Shown: positions 19,889 through 37,300 of the stretch, one piece after another | Position numbering within the stretch: the first letter of the stretch is position 1 | How the letters are laid out: every line of letters begins with the position of its first letter | Source: Mycobacterium lacus | Lineage (GTDB): Bacteria; Actinomycetota; Actinomycetes; Mycobacteriales; Mycobacteriaceae | NCBI RefSeq assembly: GCF_010731535.1 | Contig: NZ_AP022581.1 | Coordinates: 1,621,952 to 1,685,951, forward strand | DNA length: 64,000 nucleotides | Direction of reading: 5' to 3' | The notes under the pieces: generated by a model | What the model was told of the DNA's origin: nothing | Seen by the model: the letters and a program-made list of their open reading frames with translations, nothing else | The model's database searches: none | Made by a program: the position numbers and the translations under genes

Positions 19889-20889
19889 TCGCACAGTTGC
19901 TGCCCGAGGTGGAGCGGCTGACCTCGACCGCGAAGGCGTGCGCGCTGCTGGGCAAGCCGCGCGCGAGCCTGTATCGGCAGCGCAACCGCCCTGCCGGTCC
20001 ACGCCGCAAACCCGGGCCGAGCGGACCGCCGCCCAATGCGCTCGACGCGGCCGAGCGCACGCAGATCCTTACGGTGTTGTGCCAGCCGCGCTTCGCCGAC
20101 AAGGCGGTCGCCCAAGTGTGGGCCGAGCTGCTCGACGAGGGCGTCTACCTGTGCTCGCAGTCCACGATGTACCGGATCCTGCGCACGCACAACATGACCC
20201 GCGAACGGCGGCGGGTAGCCACACACCCGCCGCGGGTCAAACCCGAGCTGGTCGCCCACCAACCCAACGACGTGTGGTCCTGGGACATCACCAAATTGGC
20301 GGGACCGGTGCGCGGCGAGTTCTACCAGCTCTACGTGATGCTGGACATCTTCAGCCGCTACCCCGTCGGCTGGCGCGTCGAGTACCACGAGGACGCCGAC
20401 ATCGCCCAGGACTGGATGGCCGAGCTGACCGCGCTACACGGGCGGCCCGGCGCGATCCACGCCGACCGGGGTTCGGCGATGACGTCGAAGAACGTCGCCC
20501 AGCTGCTAATCGACCTCGGCGTGGCGCGCAGCCACTCGCGCCCACGGGTGTCAAACGACAACCCGTTCAGCGAATCCCAGTTCAAAACGCTGAAGTACCG
20601 CAACGATTTTCCCGAACGGTTCGACTCGATCGAGCACGCCCGCACCTGGTGCAAAGACTTCTTCGACTACCTGCGCCACGAGCACCGCCATTCCGCGCTC
20701 GGCCTGCACACACCGGCGTCGGTGTACTTCGGCACCGCCGCCGACATCCAGGCCAAACGAGCCCGGGTCATGGCCGATGCCTACGCCGCCAACCCCAACC
20801 GGTTTAGCAGCCCACCACAGCCCCCGAAACTACCGACCGCGGCATGGATCAACCCACCGACCCCACAACCGAAAATAGTGTCCACATAG
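19885..20889 (+). CDS. IS3-family transposase OrfB (DDE integrase core)
   Basis: The 334-residue catalytic subunit has an N-terminal HTH_21 region (AKACALLGKPRASLYRQR; TVLCQPRFADKAVAQVWAEL) and an rve integrase core with the three acidic residues in DVWSWDITKL, IHADRGSAMTS and NDNPFSESQFKTLK. The spacing of the last two is that of the IS3 DDE(35)E type. The frame is complete, so this copy may be active. The stop at 20889 lies 34 bases before the right end. Confidence 0.9.
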   Translation: MIAQLLPEVERLTSTAKACALLGKPRASLYRQRNRPAGPRRKPGPSGPPPNALDAAERTQILTVLCQPRFADKAVAQVWAELLDEGVYLCSQSTMYRILRTHNMTRERRRVATHPPRVKPELVAHQPNDVWSWDITKLAGPVRGEFYQLYVMLDIFSRYPVGWRVEYHEDADIAQDWMAELTALHGRPGAIHADRGSAMTSKNVAQLLIDLGVARSHSRPRVSNDNPFSESQFKTLKYRNDFPERFDSIEHARTWCKDFFDYLRHEHRHSALGLHTPASVYFGTAADIQAKRARVMADAYAANPNRFSSPPQPPKLPTAAWINPPTPQPKIVST

Positions 20890-21512
20890 TGAGACGCTGT
20901 CTCAAACACCTTGACAGCTACCGGGGCGCTGCGAGCCTCATGCCCGCTGGTTCTATTCCTGCACAGATGACCCACAATTTCGGCAACGTGATCACCACGC
21001 TTACCGACACGAGCGTCTCGACGACGATCTCGGGAACCTTATATCCCCCCGCGCTAGTACTCGGCGCCAATTTTGGATTGCCGTTGTCGGTCCTCTTTGC
21101 GGTAGCGGGTGCGCCGGTTGCCGGACTCGACGCGTTCGCAACGGCCGGGACGACTATTGGTTCTGGCATAGCGACCGGAAACCCCTTCATGGTGGTCGGC
21201 GGTCTGATCGATGCCCCAGCCGTGGTCCTTGACGGCTTCCTCAACGGCGAAACCATCGTCGATATGACGCTGCCGGTGACTTTCGACGTGCCGCTTTTGG
21301 GGTCCGTCAACATACCGGTCGTCATCCATTTGCCCTTCGACGGGCTTCTCGTTCCGCCGCACCCCATTACGGCGACGGTGCCGTTGAACATCCTCGGGAT
21401 AGATATCCCGATCAACCTGACCCTCGGCGGCACGCAGATTGGCGGACTGCTTCCCGCACTGGTGAACTCCGTGCCCCGGCAGCTCGCCGACGCAATCACC
21501 CCCGCGGCGTAG

Positions 21513-22269
21513 ACGTCCTGATGCGGGAGCGTTGAACTAATCGGTGAAGTTGTCGTCGGCCTGTCCCTGGTCTAGTCACGATCGGAGTTGGGTCGAAAAG
21601 CGGTGCAATACAAAGACGTTTAAGTTGGTCAACTCCTTGAGGGGCGTGCTGGCGCAATCCGCTGCAGGCTTCTCACCTGGCAGTGCGGTGCGCTGACCGG
21701 GGCCGTCTGTTGCGCTAGGGCCGGGGCCGCGCGGGCTATCACGACTACTCCCTAGCGAAGCGGCACGTGAAAATTATTCTGCCACACGTGTTTAGCGATC
21801 AGGGCGGGTCGCGGGGCCGCGGATTCGGTATAGGACGACCTGCCAGATCGGACGCTGCTTTAGTCACCAGACCGGGGCGCCCTGGGCCGCGGTAGTCACA
21901 TCTACCGCACGAATCCCTGAGTCGAGGCGGTATACGGGTTTGCCTGCCTCACAGCGACAACTTAAGGCACGCAAGGGATTTGTCGCTGCGAGGTGGGCAC
22001 AACGAACACCCCAACCTGCGGAGAGTCGCGTGACCGATGTGACCAACTTGTGTCGCTCCGTACAGCCACGGGTAGTACGTCAGCGCGGTCCTAGTGGAGC
22101 TGAGCCCCGGGCTGCGGATCGACTCGTCCACCGCCCTTGGAGTATTGGATTCATGTCAAATACTATGAAAGATCACGATTTTCCAGTATTTGCGCGCGCA
22201 CTGGGCTAGGCTCATTTTGCCGATGATTCGGGCTCATCGGGTCACAAGCAGTTCATTTGTCGTGGGGAC
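21513..22269. other. Gene-free stretch before the third PE gene
   Basis: About 750 bases with no recognisable gene. It contains a strong inverted repeat (21947-21993). The last ~120 bases before the PE start (22140-22269) are noticeably AT-richer than their surroundings, consistent with a promoter, although no clear -10/-35 pair stands out. Confidence 0.45.
21947..21993. repeat. Inverted repeat (hairpin), 14-bp arms
   Basis: Arm CCTCACAGCGACAA (21947-21960) pairs with TTGTCGCTGCGAGG (21980-21993), with one mismatch and a 19-base loop. It lies in a gene-free region ~280 bases before a PE start. It could be an RNA hairpin, a dispersed repeat or an operator; no T-run follows, so a simple terminator is unlikely. 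Confidence 0.55.
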
Positions 22270-25003
<2,734 letters not shown>

Positions 25004-25076
25004 TCCGCGTCGGCGACGATCATGCCAGCGAGGCCGGGCTCGTGGGGGGCACCCATCTGTGCGGGGAAGTGGCCCC

Positions 25077-26291
25077 ATGACGGGAGTGGCTGACGTGACG
25101 CGGCTGGTGCGTGCCCAGGGCGTCACCGCCCCGGCAGGCTTTCGGGCCGCCGGAATTGCCGCCGGAATCAAGGCATCCGGGGCCCCGGACCTTGCCCTGG
25201 TCTTCAACGAGGGCCCCGACTATTCGGCGGCCGGAGTGTTTACCCGTAACAAGGTGAAGGCCGCACCGGTGCTGTGGACCCAGCAAGTGCTGAGCACCGG
25301 GCAGTTGCGTGCGGTGATCCTCAACTCCGGCGGCGCCAATGCGTGCACCGGACCGGCCGGCTTTCAGGACACCCACGCCACGGCCGAAGCGGTCGCGGCC
25401 ACGTTGTCGGACTGGGGAACCGAGACCGGGGCCATCGAGGTCGCGGTCTGTTCCACGGGGCTGATCGGCGACCGGCTACCGATGGACAGGGTGCTCGCCG
25501 GTGTTGCGCACGTCGTGCATGAGCTGCACGGCGGGTTGCATGGCGGGGAGGACGCCGCTCACGCCATCATGACCACCGACACCGTGCCCAAACAGGTTGC
25601 GCTACATCATCGGAACAACTGGACGGTCGGTGGGATGGCCAAGGGAGCGGGGATGCTGGCGCCGTCATTGGCCACCATGCTCTGCGTGCTCACCACCGAC
25701 GCGGTCGCCGAGCCGGCAGCGCTCGATCGGGCGCTGCGCCGCGCCACCGCCCGCACCTTCGACCGGCTCGACATCGACGGCAGCTGTTCCACGAACGACA
25801 CCGTGCTGCTGTTGGCGTCGGGAGCCAGCGAGATTGCCCCGCTCCAAGATGATCTCGACGACGCCGTGCTGCGGGTGTGCGACGACCTGTGCCTTCAGCT
25901 GCAGGCCGATGCCGAGGGCGTGACCAAGCGCGTCACCGTGACCGTGACCGGTGCCGCCACCGAAGACGACGCCGTCACTGCCGCCCGGGTGATCGCTCGC
26001 GACAGCTTGGTCAAAACCGCGGTTTTCGGGTCCGACCCCAACTGGGGCCGGGTGCTGGCGGCCGTCGGCATGGCACCCGTCACCCTCGACCCTGATCGAA
26101 TCACCGTGTCGTTCAACGGTTCTGCGGTGTGCATCGACGGCGTTGGGGTTCCCGGCGCGCGGGACGTGGATCTTTCGGGGGCCGACATCGACATCACCGT
26201 CGACCTCGCCGTCGGCGACGCACAGGCCGCCGTCCGAACCACCGACCTGTCGCACGCCTACGTCGAAGAGAATTCGGCCTACAGCTCATGA
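25077..26291 (+). CDS. argJ: Bifunctional glutamate N-acetyltransferase / ornithine acetyltransferase
   Basis: The 404-residue ArgJ recycles acetyl groups from N-acetylornithine to glutamate and so drives the cyclic arginine pathway. The self-cleavage site lies in [20 protein letters not shown], before the Thr that becomes the beta-chain nucleophile. ATG 25077 is chosen from the conserved N-terminus ([20 protein letters not shown]). The gene is 73 bases after argC and overlaps argB by 4 bases. Confidence 0.96.
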   Translation: MTGVADVTRLVRAQGVTAPAGFRAAGIAAGIKASGAPDLALVFNEGPDYSAAGVFTRNKVKAAPVLWTQQVLSTGQLRAVILNSGGANACTGPAGFQDTHATAEAVAATLSDWGTETGAIEVAVCSTGLIGDRLPMDRVLAGVAHVVHELHGGLHGGEDAAHAIMTTDTVPKQVALHHRNNWTVGGMAKGAGMLAPSLATMLCVLTTDAVAEPAALDRALRRATARTFDRLDIDGSCSTNDTVLLLASGASEIAPLQDDLDDAVLRVCDDLCLQLQADAEGVTKRVTVTVTGAATEDDAVTAARVIARDSLVKTAVFGSDPNWGRVLAAVGMAPVTLDPDRITVSFNGSAVCIDGVGVPGARDVDLSGADIDITVDLAVGDAQAAVRTTDLSHAYVEENSAYSS

Positions 26292-27165
26292 CGCTGGAAG
26301 CTTTGTCGATACACGCGAAAGCGCGCGTGTTGGCGGAAGCCCTGCCCTGGCTCAAGCAGTTGCACGGCAAGGTCGTTGTCGTCAAATACGGGGGCAACGC
26401 GATGACCGACGACACGCTTCGGCAGGCATTCGCCGCCGACATGGCATTTCTGCGCAACTGCGGTATCCATCCCGTCGTCGTGCACGGGGGAGGACCACAG
26501 ATCACGGCCATGCTGCGGCGGCTTGGCATCGAAGGCGACTTCAAGGGCGGCTTCCGCGTCACCACACCGGAGGTGCTCGATGTGGCGCGGATGGTGTTGT
26601 TCGGGCAGGTCGGCCGCGAACTGGTCAACTTGATCAACGCGCACGGGCCCTACGCCGTCGGTATCACCGGCGAGGACGCGCAACTTTTCACCGCGGTGCG
26701 GCGCAGCGTCTCCGTCGACGGCGTCGACACCGACATCGGCCTGGTCGGAGACGTCGATCAGGTCAACACCGCGGCGGTGCTGGATCTGATTGCGGCGCGG
26801 CGGATCCCGGTGGTGTCGACCCTCGCGCCGGATGCCGACGGCGTGGTGCACAACATCAACGCCGATACCGCCGCGGCCGCGCTGGCCGAAGCCCTGCAAG
26901 CCGAAAAGCTGTTGGTACTCACCGACGTCGAAGGCCTGTACACCAGCTGGCCCGATCGGGATTCGCTGGTCAGCGAAATCGACACCGCCACACTTGCACA
27001 ACAGCTACCCACGCTGGAGGCGGGCATGATTCCCAAGGTTGAGGCGTGTTTGCGGGCGGTCACCGGCGGCGTGCCCAGCGCGCACATCATCGACGGGCGG
27101 GTCGAACACTGCGTATTGGTGGAGTTGTTCACCGACGCGGGAACCGGCACCAAGGTGGTGAGCGC

Positions 27166-27169
<4 letters not shown>
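26288..27169 (+). CDS. argB: N-acetylglutamate kinase
   Basis: The 293-residue amino-acid kinase phosphorylates N-acetylglutamate, step 2 of the pathway and the usual point of arginine feedback. The ATP-binding [12 protein letters not shown] and substrate loop [18 protein letters not shown] are intact, as is the later LTDVEGLY nucleotide-binding segment. The N-terminal helix ([20 protein letters not shown]) is the one that in arginine-sensitive hexameric kinases carries feedback control. ATGA overlap with argJ and GTGA overlap with argD. Confidence 0.97.
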
Positions 27170-29776
<2,607 letters not shown>

Positions 29777-29789
29777 GGGAGATTGGCCA

Positions 29790-32493
<2,704 letters not shown>

Positions 32494-32615
32494 CTTCGGC
32501 TGCGCCGGCAAGGCCGGCCGCAGAGTCGGAGGAAACGTCGGGCGTGCTGTCGGGATCGCGATACGATCCGGTCATTCTGCGGCGCGACGCTTCGTGGTGA
32601 GTGGATGGGAGCGCG

Positions 32616-32878
32616 GTGACGGCATTTGTGATCACGGCACCGGAGACGCTGGCGGCTGTGGCCGAGGATTCGGCCGGTATTGGGTCGCCGATCAATGCGG
32701 CGGCGGCTCCGACGACGGGAGTATTGGCGGCGGGCGCCGACGAGGTGTCGGCGGCCACGGCCGCAGCGCCGCGGCGTTACACGATGAGTTTGTGTGCGCC
32801 TTGGCCGCCGGCGGGGAATCGTATGCGGCCGCTGAGGCCGCCAACGCTTCGCCGCTGCAGGAACTGCTCGACTGGTGA
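32616..32878 (+). pseudogene. Remnant of a PE-domain gene
   Basis: From GTG 32616 the sequence reads TAFVITAPETLAAVAEDSAG and PTTGVLAAGADEVSAAT, a PE-domain N-terminal half. Around 32755-32770 a deletion plus frameshift removes the middle; the neighbouring frame then gives LHDEFVCALAAGGESYAAAE, the end of a PE domain, stopping at 32878. No C-terminal domain follows. It lies between argH and pks10 and is likely a decayed solo PE gene. Confidence 0.7.
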
Positions 32879-33180
32879 ACGCACTCACCCGGTGCGCAAA
32901 GGGCGGGCGTACGGACAACACCGTGAAGTGCATGTTCAGACCACGTTGGGATTCATTCAGCGGTCATCGAAGGTTGCCCCCCATCAGGGCGGTGTCCCGG
33001 CGTCAAGCTGCCGGCCAACTGAACGTGCTCTTCGATCGCGCCCGGCGGCAGGCGCTCGCCCGCGCTGAGCCAGCCACGCCGCAACTTTGCCGGGCAGTTC
33101 CAAGCCGATTAAACTGCCGGGTCTAAGCGATCCGGTTGAACCGTTCTACCTAGATCTTTCGTATCAAAGGGGTGGGAGCA
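32879..33180. other. pks10 upstream region
   Basis: About 300 bases without a gene. It must hold the promoter of the pks10-pks7-pks8-pks9 series. An inverted repeat (33090-33121) and an AT-rich segment near 33148-33170 precede the pks10 ATG; GGTGGGAG at 33171-33178 is the likely ribosome-binding site. Confidence 0.45.
33090..33121. repeat. Imperfect inverted repeat upstream of pks10
   Basis: CCGGGCAGTT (33090-33099) pairs with AACTGCCGGG (33112-33121) at nine of ten positions across a 12-base spacer. It lies 60 bases before the pks10 start, a possible operator or leader hairpin for the PKS cluster. Confidence 0.4.
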
Positions 33181-34242
33181 ATGAGCGTCATCGCAGGCGT
33201 GTTCGGCGCTTTGCCCCCGTATCGCTATTCCCAGCAAGAACTCACCGACTTTTTCGTCAGCATTCCGGATTTCGAGGGCTACGAGGACATTGTTCGGCAG
33301 CTACACGCCAGCGCCAGAGTCAACAGTCGTCACCTGGCATTGCCAATCGAGGCGTATCCGACGCTGACCGACTTCGGCCGGGCAAACCAGATTTTTATCG
33401 AAAAGGCCGTGGACCTCGGTGTTGAGGCGCTGACCGGCGCGCTCGACGAGGCCGGACTGCGGCCCCGTGACCTGGATGTGCTGATCACCGCGACGGTTAC
33501 CGGTCTTGCGGTGCCGTCGCTGGATGCCCGGATCGCCGGACGGCTGGGGCTGCGCCCTGATGTGCGCCGCGTGCCGCTCTTCGGCCTGGGCTGCGTCGCC
33601 GGGGCGGCGGGGGTGGCCCGGCTGCACGATTACCTGCGGGGCGCGCCCGACGGCGTCGCCGCCCTGGTCTCGGTCGAACTGTGCTCACTGACCTACCCGG
33701 GTTACAAGCCGTCGCTGGCCGGGCTGGTCGGCAGCGCGCTGTTTGCTGACGGAGCCGCCGCGGTGGTGGCCGTCGGCGAACGTCGCGCGGAAGAAACGCC
33801 CGCGGCCGGGCCGGACATCCTCGATTCACGCAGCCACCTCTACCCCGACTCGCTGCGCACGATGGGCTACGACGTCGGCGCCGCCGGGTTCGAGCTGGTG
33901 CTATCCCGGGACCTGGCGGTCGTCGTCGAACAGTATCTGGGCGAGGACGTCACCAAGTTTCTGGCCGCGCACGGCCTGACCACCACCGACGTGGGCGCAT
34001 GGGTCACCCATCCCGGCGGCCCCAAGATCATCGACGCCATCACCGAGACCCTCGACCTGCCACCGGATGCCCTGGAGCTGACCTGGCGCTCACTGGGTGA
34101 GATCGGCAACCTCTCCTCGGCATCGGTGCTGCATGTGCTGCGTGACACCATCGCCAAACCGCCGCCCAGCGAAAGTCCGGGGCTGATGATCGCGATGGGT
34201 CCCGGATTCTGTTCCGAACTCGTGTTGTTGCGCTGGCACTGA
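33181..34242 (+). CDS. pks10: Type III polyketide synthase Pks10
   Basis: The 353-residue chalcone-synthase-like enzyme has the complete triad Cys138 ([12 protein letters not shown]), His277 (WVTHPGGPK) and Asn310 (EIGNLSSAS). Mycobacterial type III PKSs extend long acyl-CoA starters with malonyl-CoA (and sometimes methylmalonyl-CoA) to give alpha-pyrones or resorcinols. It begins the block with the same gene order as pks10-pks7-pks8-pks17-pks9-pks11 of M. tuberculosis, and its length equals that of Pks10 there. ATG 33181 is preferred over GTG 33172 because of the preceding GGTGGGAG. Its paralogue Pks11 closes the block at 50252. Confidence 0.93.
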   Translation: MSVIAGVFGALPPYRYSQQELTDFFVSIPDFEGYEDIVRQLHASARVNSRHLALPIEAYPTLTDFGRANQIFIEKAVDLGVEALTGALDEAGLRPRDLDVLITATVTGLAVPSLDARIAGRLGLRPDVRRVPLFGLGCVAGAAGVARLHDYLRGAPDGVAALVSVELCSLTYPGYKPSLAGLVGSALFADGAAAVVAVGERRAEETPAAGPDILDSRSHLYPDSLRTMGYDVGAAGFELVLSRDLAVVVEQYLGEDVTKFLAAHGLTTTDVGAWVTHPGGPKIIDAITETLDLPPDALELTWRSLGEIGNLSSASVLHVLRDTIAKPPPSESPGLMIAMGPGFCSELVLLRWH

Positions 34243-34359
34243 TGCGTACCTGTGGACTCTCCCTCCGCCCGTAACGCATCGCCTTGTAGGACGTGACGGC
34301 GATGGGACACGCAGCGCGGCTTCACCCGTTCGTTTGAGCAGGACGAAAGGCCGGGTTGG

Positions 34360-37300
34360 ATGAACAGCACGCAAGAAGAGCTCGTCATGGCCCTGCGCAA
34401 AACGCTGAAGGACAACGAGCGGCTGAAGCAAAAGAACCGAGAGCTTGTGGCCCGTGCGACCGACCCGGTGGCGGTGGTGGGGATGGGATGCCGTTATCCA
34501 GGTGGGGCGGATTCGCCCGACGGATTGTGGGAGATGGTCGCCGCCGGCCGCGACGTCGTATCGGACTTCCCGGCGGATCGTGGCTGGGATTTGGCCGGGT
34601 TGTTCGACTCAAATCCCGACGCGACAGGGAAGTCCTACGCCCGGTGCGGCGGATTTCTCTCCGATGTGGCGGGTTTCGACGCTACGTTTTTCGGCATCGC
34701 GCCCAGCGAGGCGCTGGCGATGGATCCCCAGCAGCGGTTGTTGTTGGAGGTGTCGTGGGAGGCGTTGGAGCGGGCCGGGATTGACCCGTTGGGTCTGCGG
34801 GGTTCGCCGACGGGGGTGTTCGTCGGGGTGTTTCACGGTTCGTATGGGGGTCAAGGCCGGGTGCCCGGCGACCTTGAGCGGTACGGACTGCGCGGTTCGA
34901 CGTTGAGTGTGGCCTCTGGCCGGGTGGCCTACGTGCTGGGGTTGGAAGGCCCTGCGGTGTCGGTGGATACGGCGTGTTCGTCGTCGTTGGTGGCGTTGCA
35001 TCTGGCGGCGCAGTCGCTGCGGTCGGGGGAGTGTGATCTGGCGCTCGCTGGTGGGGTGACGGTAATGGCCACCCCGGCGATGTTCATCGAATTCAGCCGG
35101 CAGCGCGCACTTTCGGCCGACGGTCGGTGCAAGGCGTACGCGGGCGCCGCCGACGGGACCGGGTTTTCCGAGGGCGCGGGCGCCCTCGTGCTGGAGCGGT
35201 TGGCCGATGCGCGGCGGTTGGGGCATCCGGTGTTGGCGCTCGTGCGGGGGTCCGCGGTGAATCAGGATGGCGCCTCCAACGGGCTGGCGACGCCGAATGG
35301 GCCGTCCCAGCAGCGGGTGATCCGGGCGGCGTTGGCCAGCGCGGGGCTGACCGCGGCCGATGTGGACGTGGTGGAGGGTCACGGGACGGGCACCACGTTG
35401 GGGGATCCGATTGAGGCGCAGGCGCTGTTGGCGACGTATGGGCGGGATCGGCCGGCGGATCGGCCGCTGTGGTTGGGGTCGGTCAAATCCAACATGGGTC
35501 ACACGTCGGCGGCGGCGGGGGTGGCCGGGGTGATCAAGATGGTGCAGGCGATGCGCCATGGGGTGATGCCCAAGACGTTGCATGTGGATGTGCCGACGCC
35601 GCATGTGGATTGGTCGGCGGGGGCGGTGTCGTTGTTGACCGAGGCGCGGCCGTGGCCGGCAGGAGATGGTCCGCGGCGGGCGGGGGTGTCGTCGTTCGGG
35701 ATCAGCGGCACCAATGCGCACGTGATCCTGGAACAGGCACCTGCTCCAGTGGAAAGTGTTGCGGCCCAGCGTGGTAGCGCCGATGTGGCGGTCCCCTGGG
35801 TGTTGTCTGCCCGTGCGGCCGGGGCTTTGGCGGGCCAGGCGCGGCGGTTGCTGGAGCATGTGGGCGCCGATGAGGGCCTGGATGCGTCCGACGTGGGGTG
35901 GTCGTTGGCGACGACGCGGTCGATGTTCGAGCATCGCGCTGTGGTGGTGGGCGCCGGCCGTGAGCAGCTCATGGCGGGCTTGGCCGGGCTGGCGGCGAGC
36001 GAGCCGGGCGCCGCCGTGGCGGTGGGGCGTGCCCAGGCGGTGGGCAAGACGGTGTTTGTGTTTCCCGGCCAGGGCTCGCAATGGGCCGGCATGGGAGCGG
36101 AGTTACTCGAAACTCCCCCGGAACCGGGCCCTACCCCCACAAAGGTATTCGTCGATCATCTGCAGCGCTGCGATACGGCGCTTGCTGCGCACGTGGAGTG
36201 GTCCCTGATCGATGTGATTCGTGGAGTGGCGGGTGCCCCGGGGCTCGACCGGGTCGATGTGGTGCAGCCGGTTCTGTGGGCGGTGATGGTGTCGCTTGCC
36301 GAATTCTGGCGCTCACTGGGCGTCGTCCCAGACGCGGTGATCGGCCATTCGCAGGGCGAGATTGCGGCGGCGTATGTGGCGGGCGCGCTGTCGCTGGAAG
36401 ACGCCGCGCGGGTAGTGGCGCTGCGCAGCCGGCTGCTGCTGAAGCTCTCGGGTGCCGGGGGCATGGTCTCGCTGGCGTGTGGGCTACCACGAGCGGAAGA
36501 GCTGTTGGCGCCGTGGGGAGATCAGCTGAATATCGCTGCGGTAAACGGTGTTTCAGCGGTGGTCGTCTCCGGCGCGGTAGACGCCCTCGAGGAGCTGGTG
36601 CGGCGTTGTGACGCCGACAACCTGCGTGCCCGCAGGATCGACGTCGACTATGCCTCCCACTCGGCACACGTCGACGCGATCCGCGCGCCCCTCATCCAGG
36701 CGCTGACCGGTATCGAACCCCACTCGTGCCCGGTGGAATTCTTTTCGACGGTAACGGGCGAGCGGATGGACACCGGCGCGTTGAACGCCGACTACTGGTT
36801 CCAGAGCATCCGGCGAACGGTCGAGTTCGCGCGGGCCGTACGCAGCGCACGCGACGGCGGGTATCAGGTCTTCATCGAATCCAGCCCGCATCCGGTGTTG
36901 ATCGCCAGCATCGAGGAAACCTGCGCGACGTCGGCGGGTCCGAATTCCCCTGACGCCATCATCATTCCATCGTTGAGGCGCGACGACGGTGGGCTTGACC
37001 GGCTTTGGCTGTCCGTCGGCCAGGCCCACGTCGCCGGGGTGGGTGTGGATTGGCGGGCGGTTTTTGGCGCCGGGCGTCGTGTGGAGTTGCCGACGTATGC
37101 GTTTGATCGGCGGCGGTTTTGGTTGTCTTGTGGGTCGGTGGGGTTGGTGGATGTGGGGGGTGTGGGGTTGGTGGGGTTGGTCATCCGGTGTTGGGTGCGG
37201 TGGTGGAGCGGCCGGATTCGGGTGGGGTGGTGTTGACGGGTTGGTTGTCGGGGGTTGGGCAGCCGTGGTTGGTCGATCATGTTGTGGGTGGGGTGGTGTT

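Larger units (their letters stand above)
19362..20923 (+). mobile_element. Complete IS3-family insertion sequence
   Basis: About 1.56 kb with orfA and orfB. The ends are imperfect inverted repeats: left CCTCTCTGGCAGGG.. with TTGAGACAGC at 19380-19389, right (reverse complement) CGGTAGCTGTCAAGG.. with TTGAGACAGC; they match best over the inner ~22 bases with one gap. The element is flanked by the 4-bp direct repeat GGGC (19358-19361 and 20924-20927), and removing it restores the host PE gene in frame. Those two facts set the ends. A second copy in opposite orientation forms the left edge of the window. Confidence 0.88.
18093..21512 (+). pseudogene. PE-family protein gene, broken by a nonsense codon and an IS insertion
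   Basis: Starts at ATG 18093 with a PE domain ([20 protein letters not shown]). TAA at 18264-18266 interrupts the domain where relatives have Tyr-Gly (LFGTYGEEFQ), so a single base change explains it; the same frame continues afterwards. A Gly-rich linker follows (GGPLGSLLGGGTGGIGGILG), then the domain shared with the previous gene (NANLAALYSDWAADPFPFLR onwards). At 19361 an IS3-family element interrupts the gene; deleting it plus one copy of the GGGC duplication restores ...REIQ-G-AASLMPAGS in frame and with the same spacing as the paralogue (...AQNFTNLLPAGS). The frame ends at 21512. Two independent lesions make this a real pseudogene. Confidence 0.85.
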
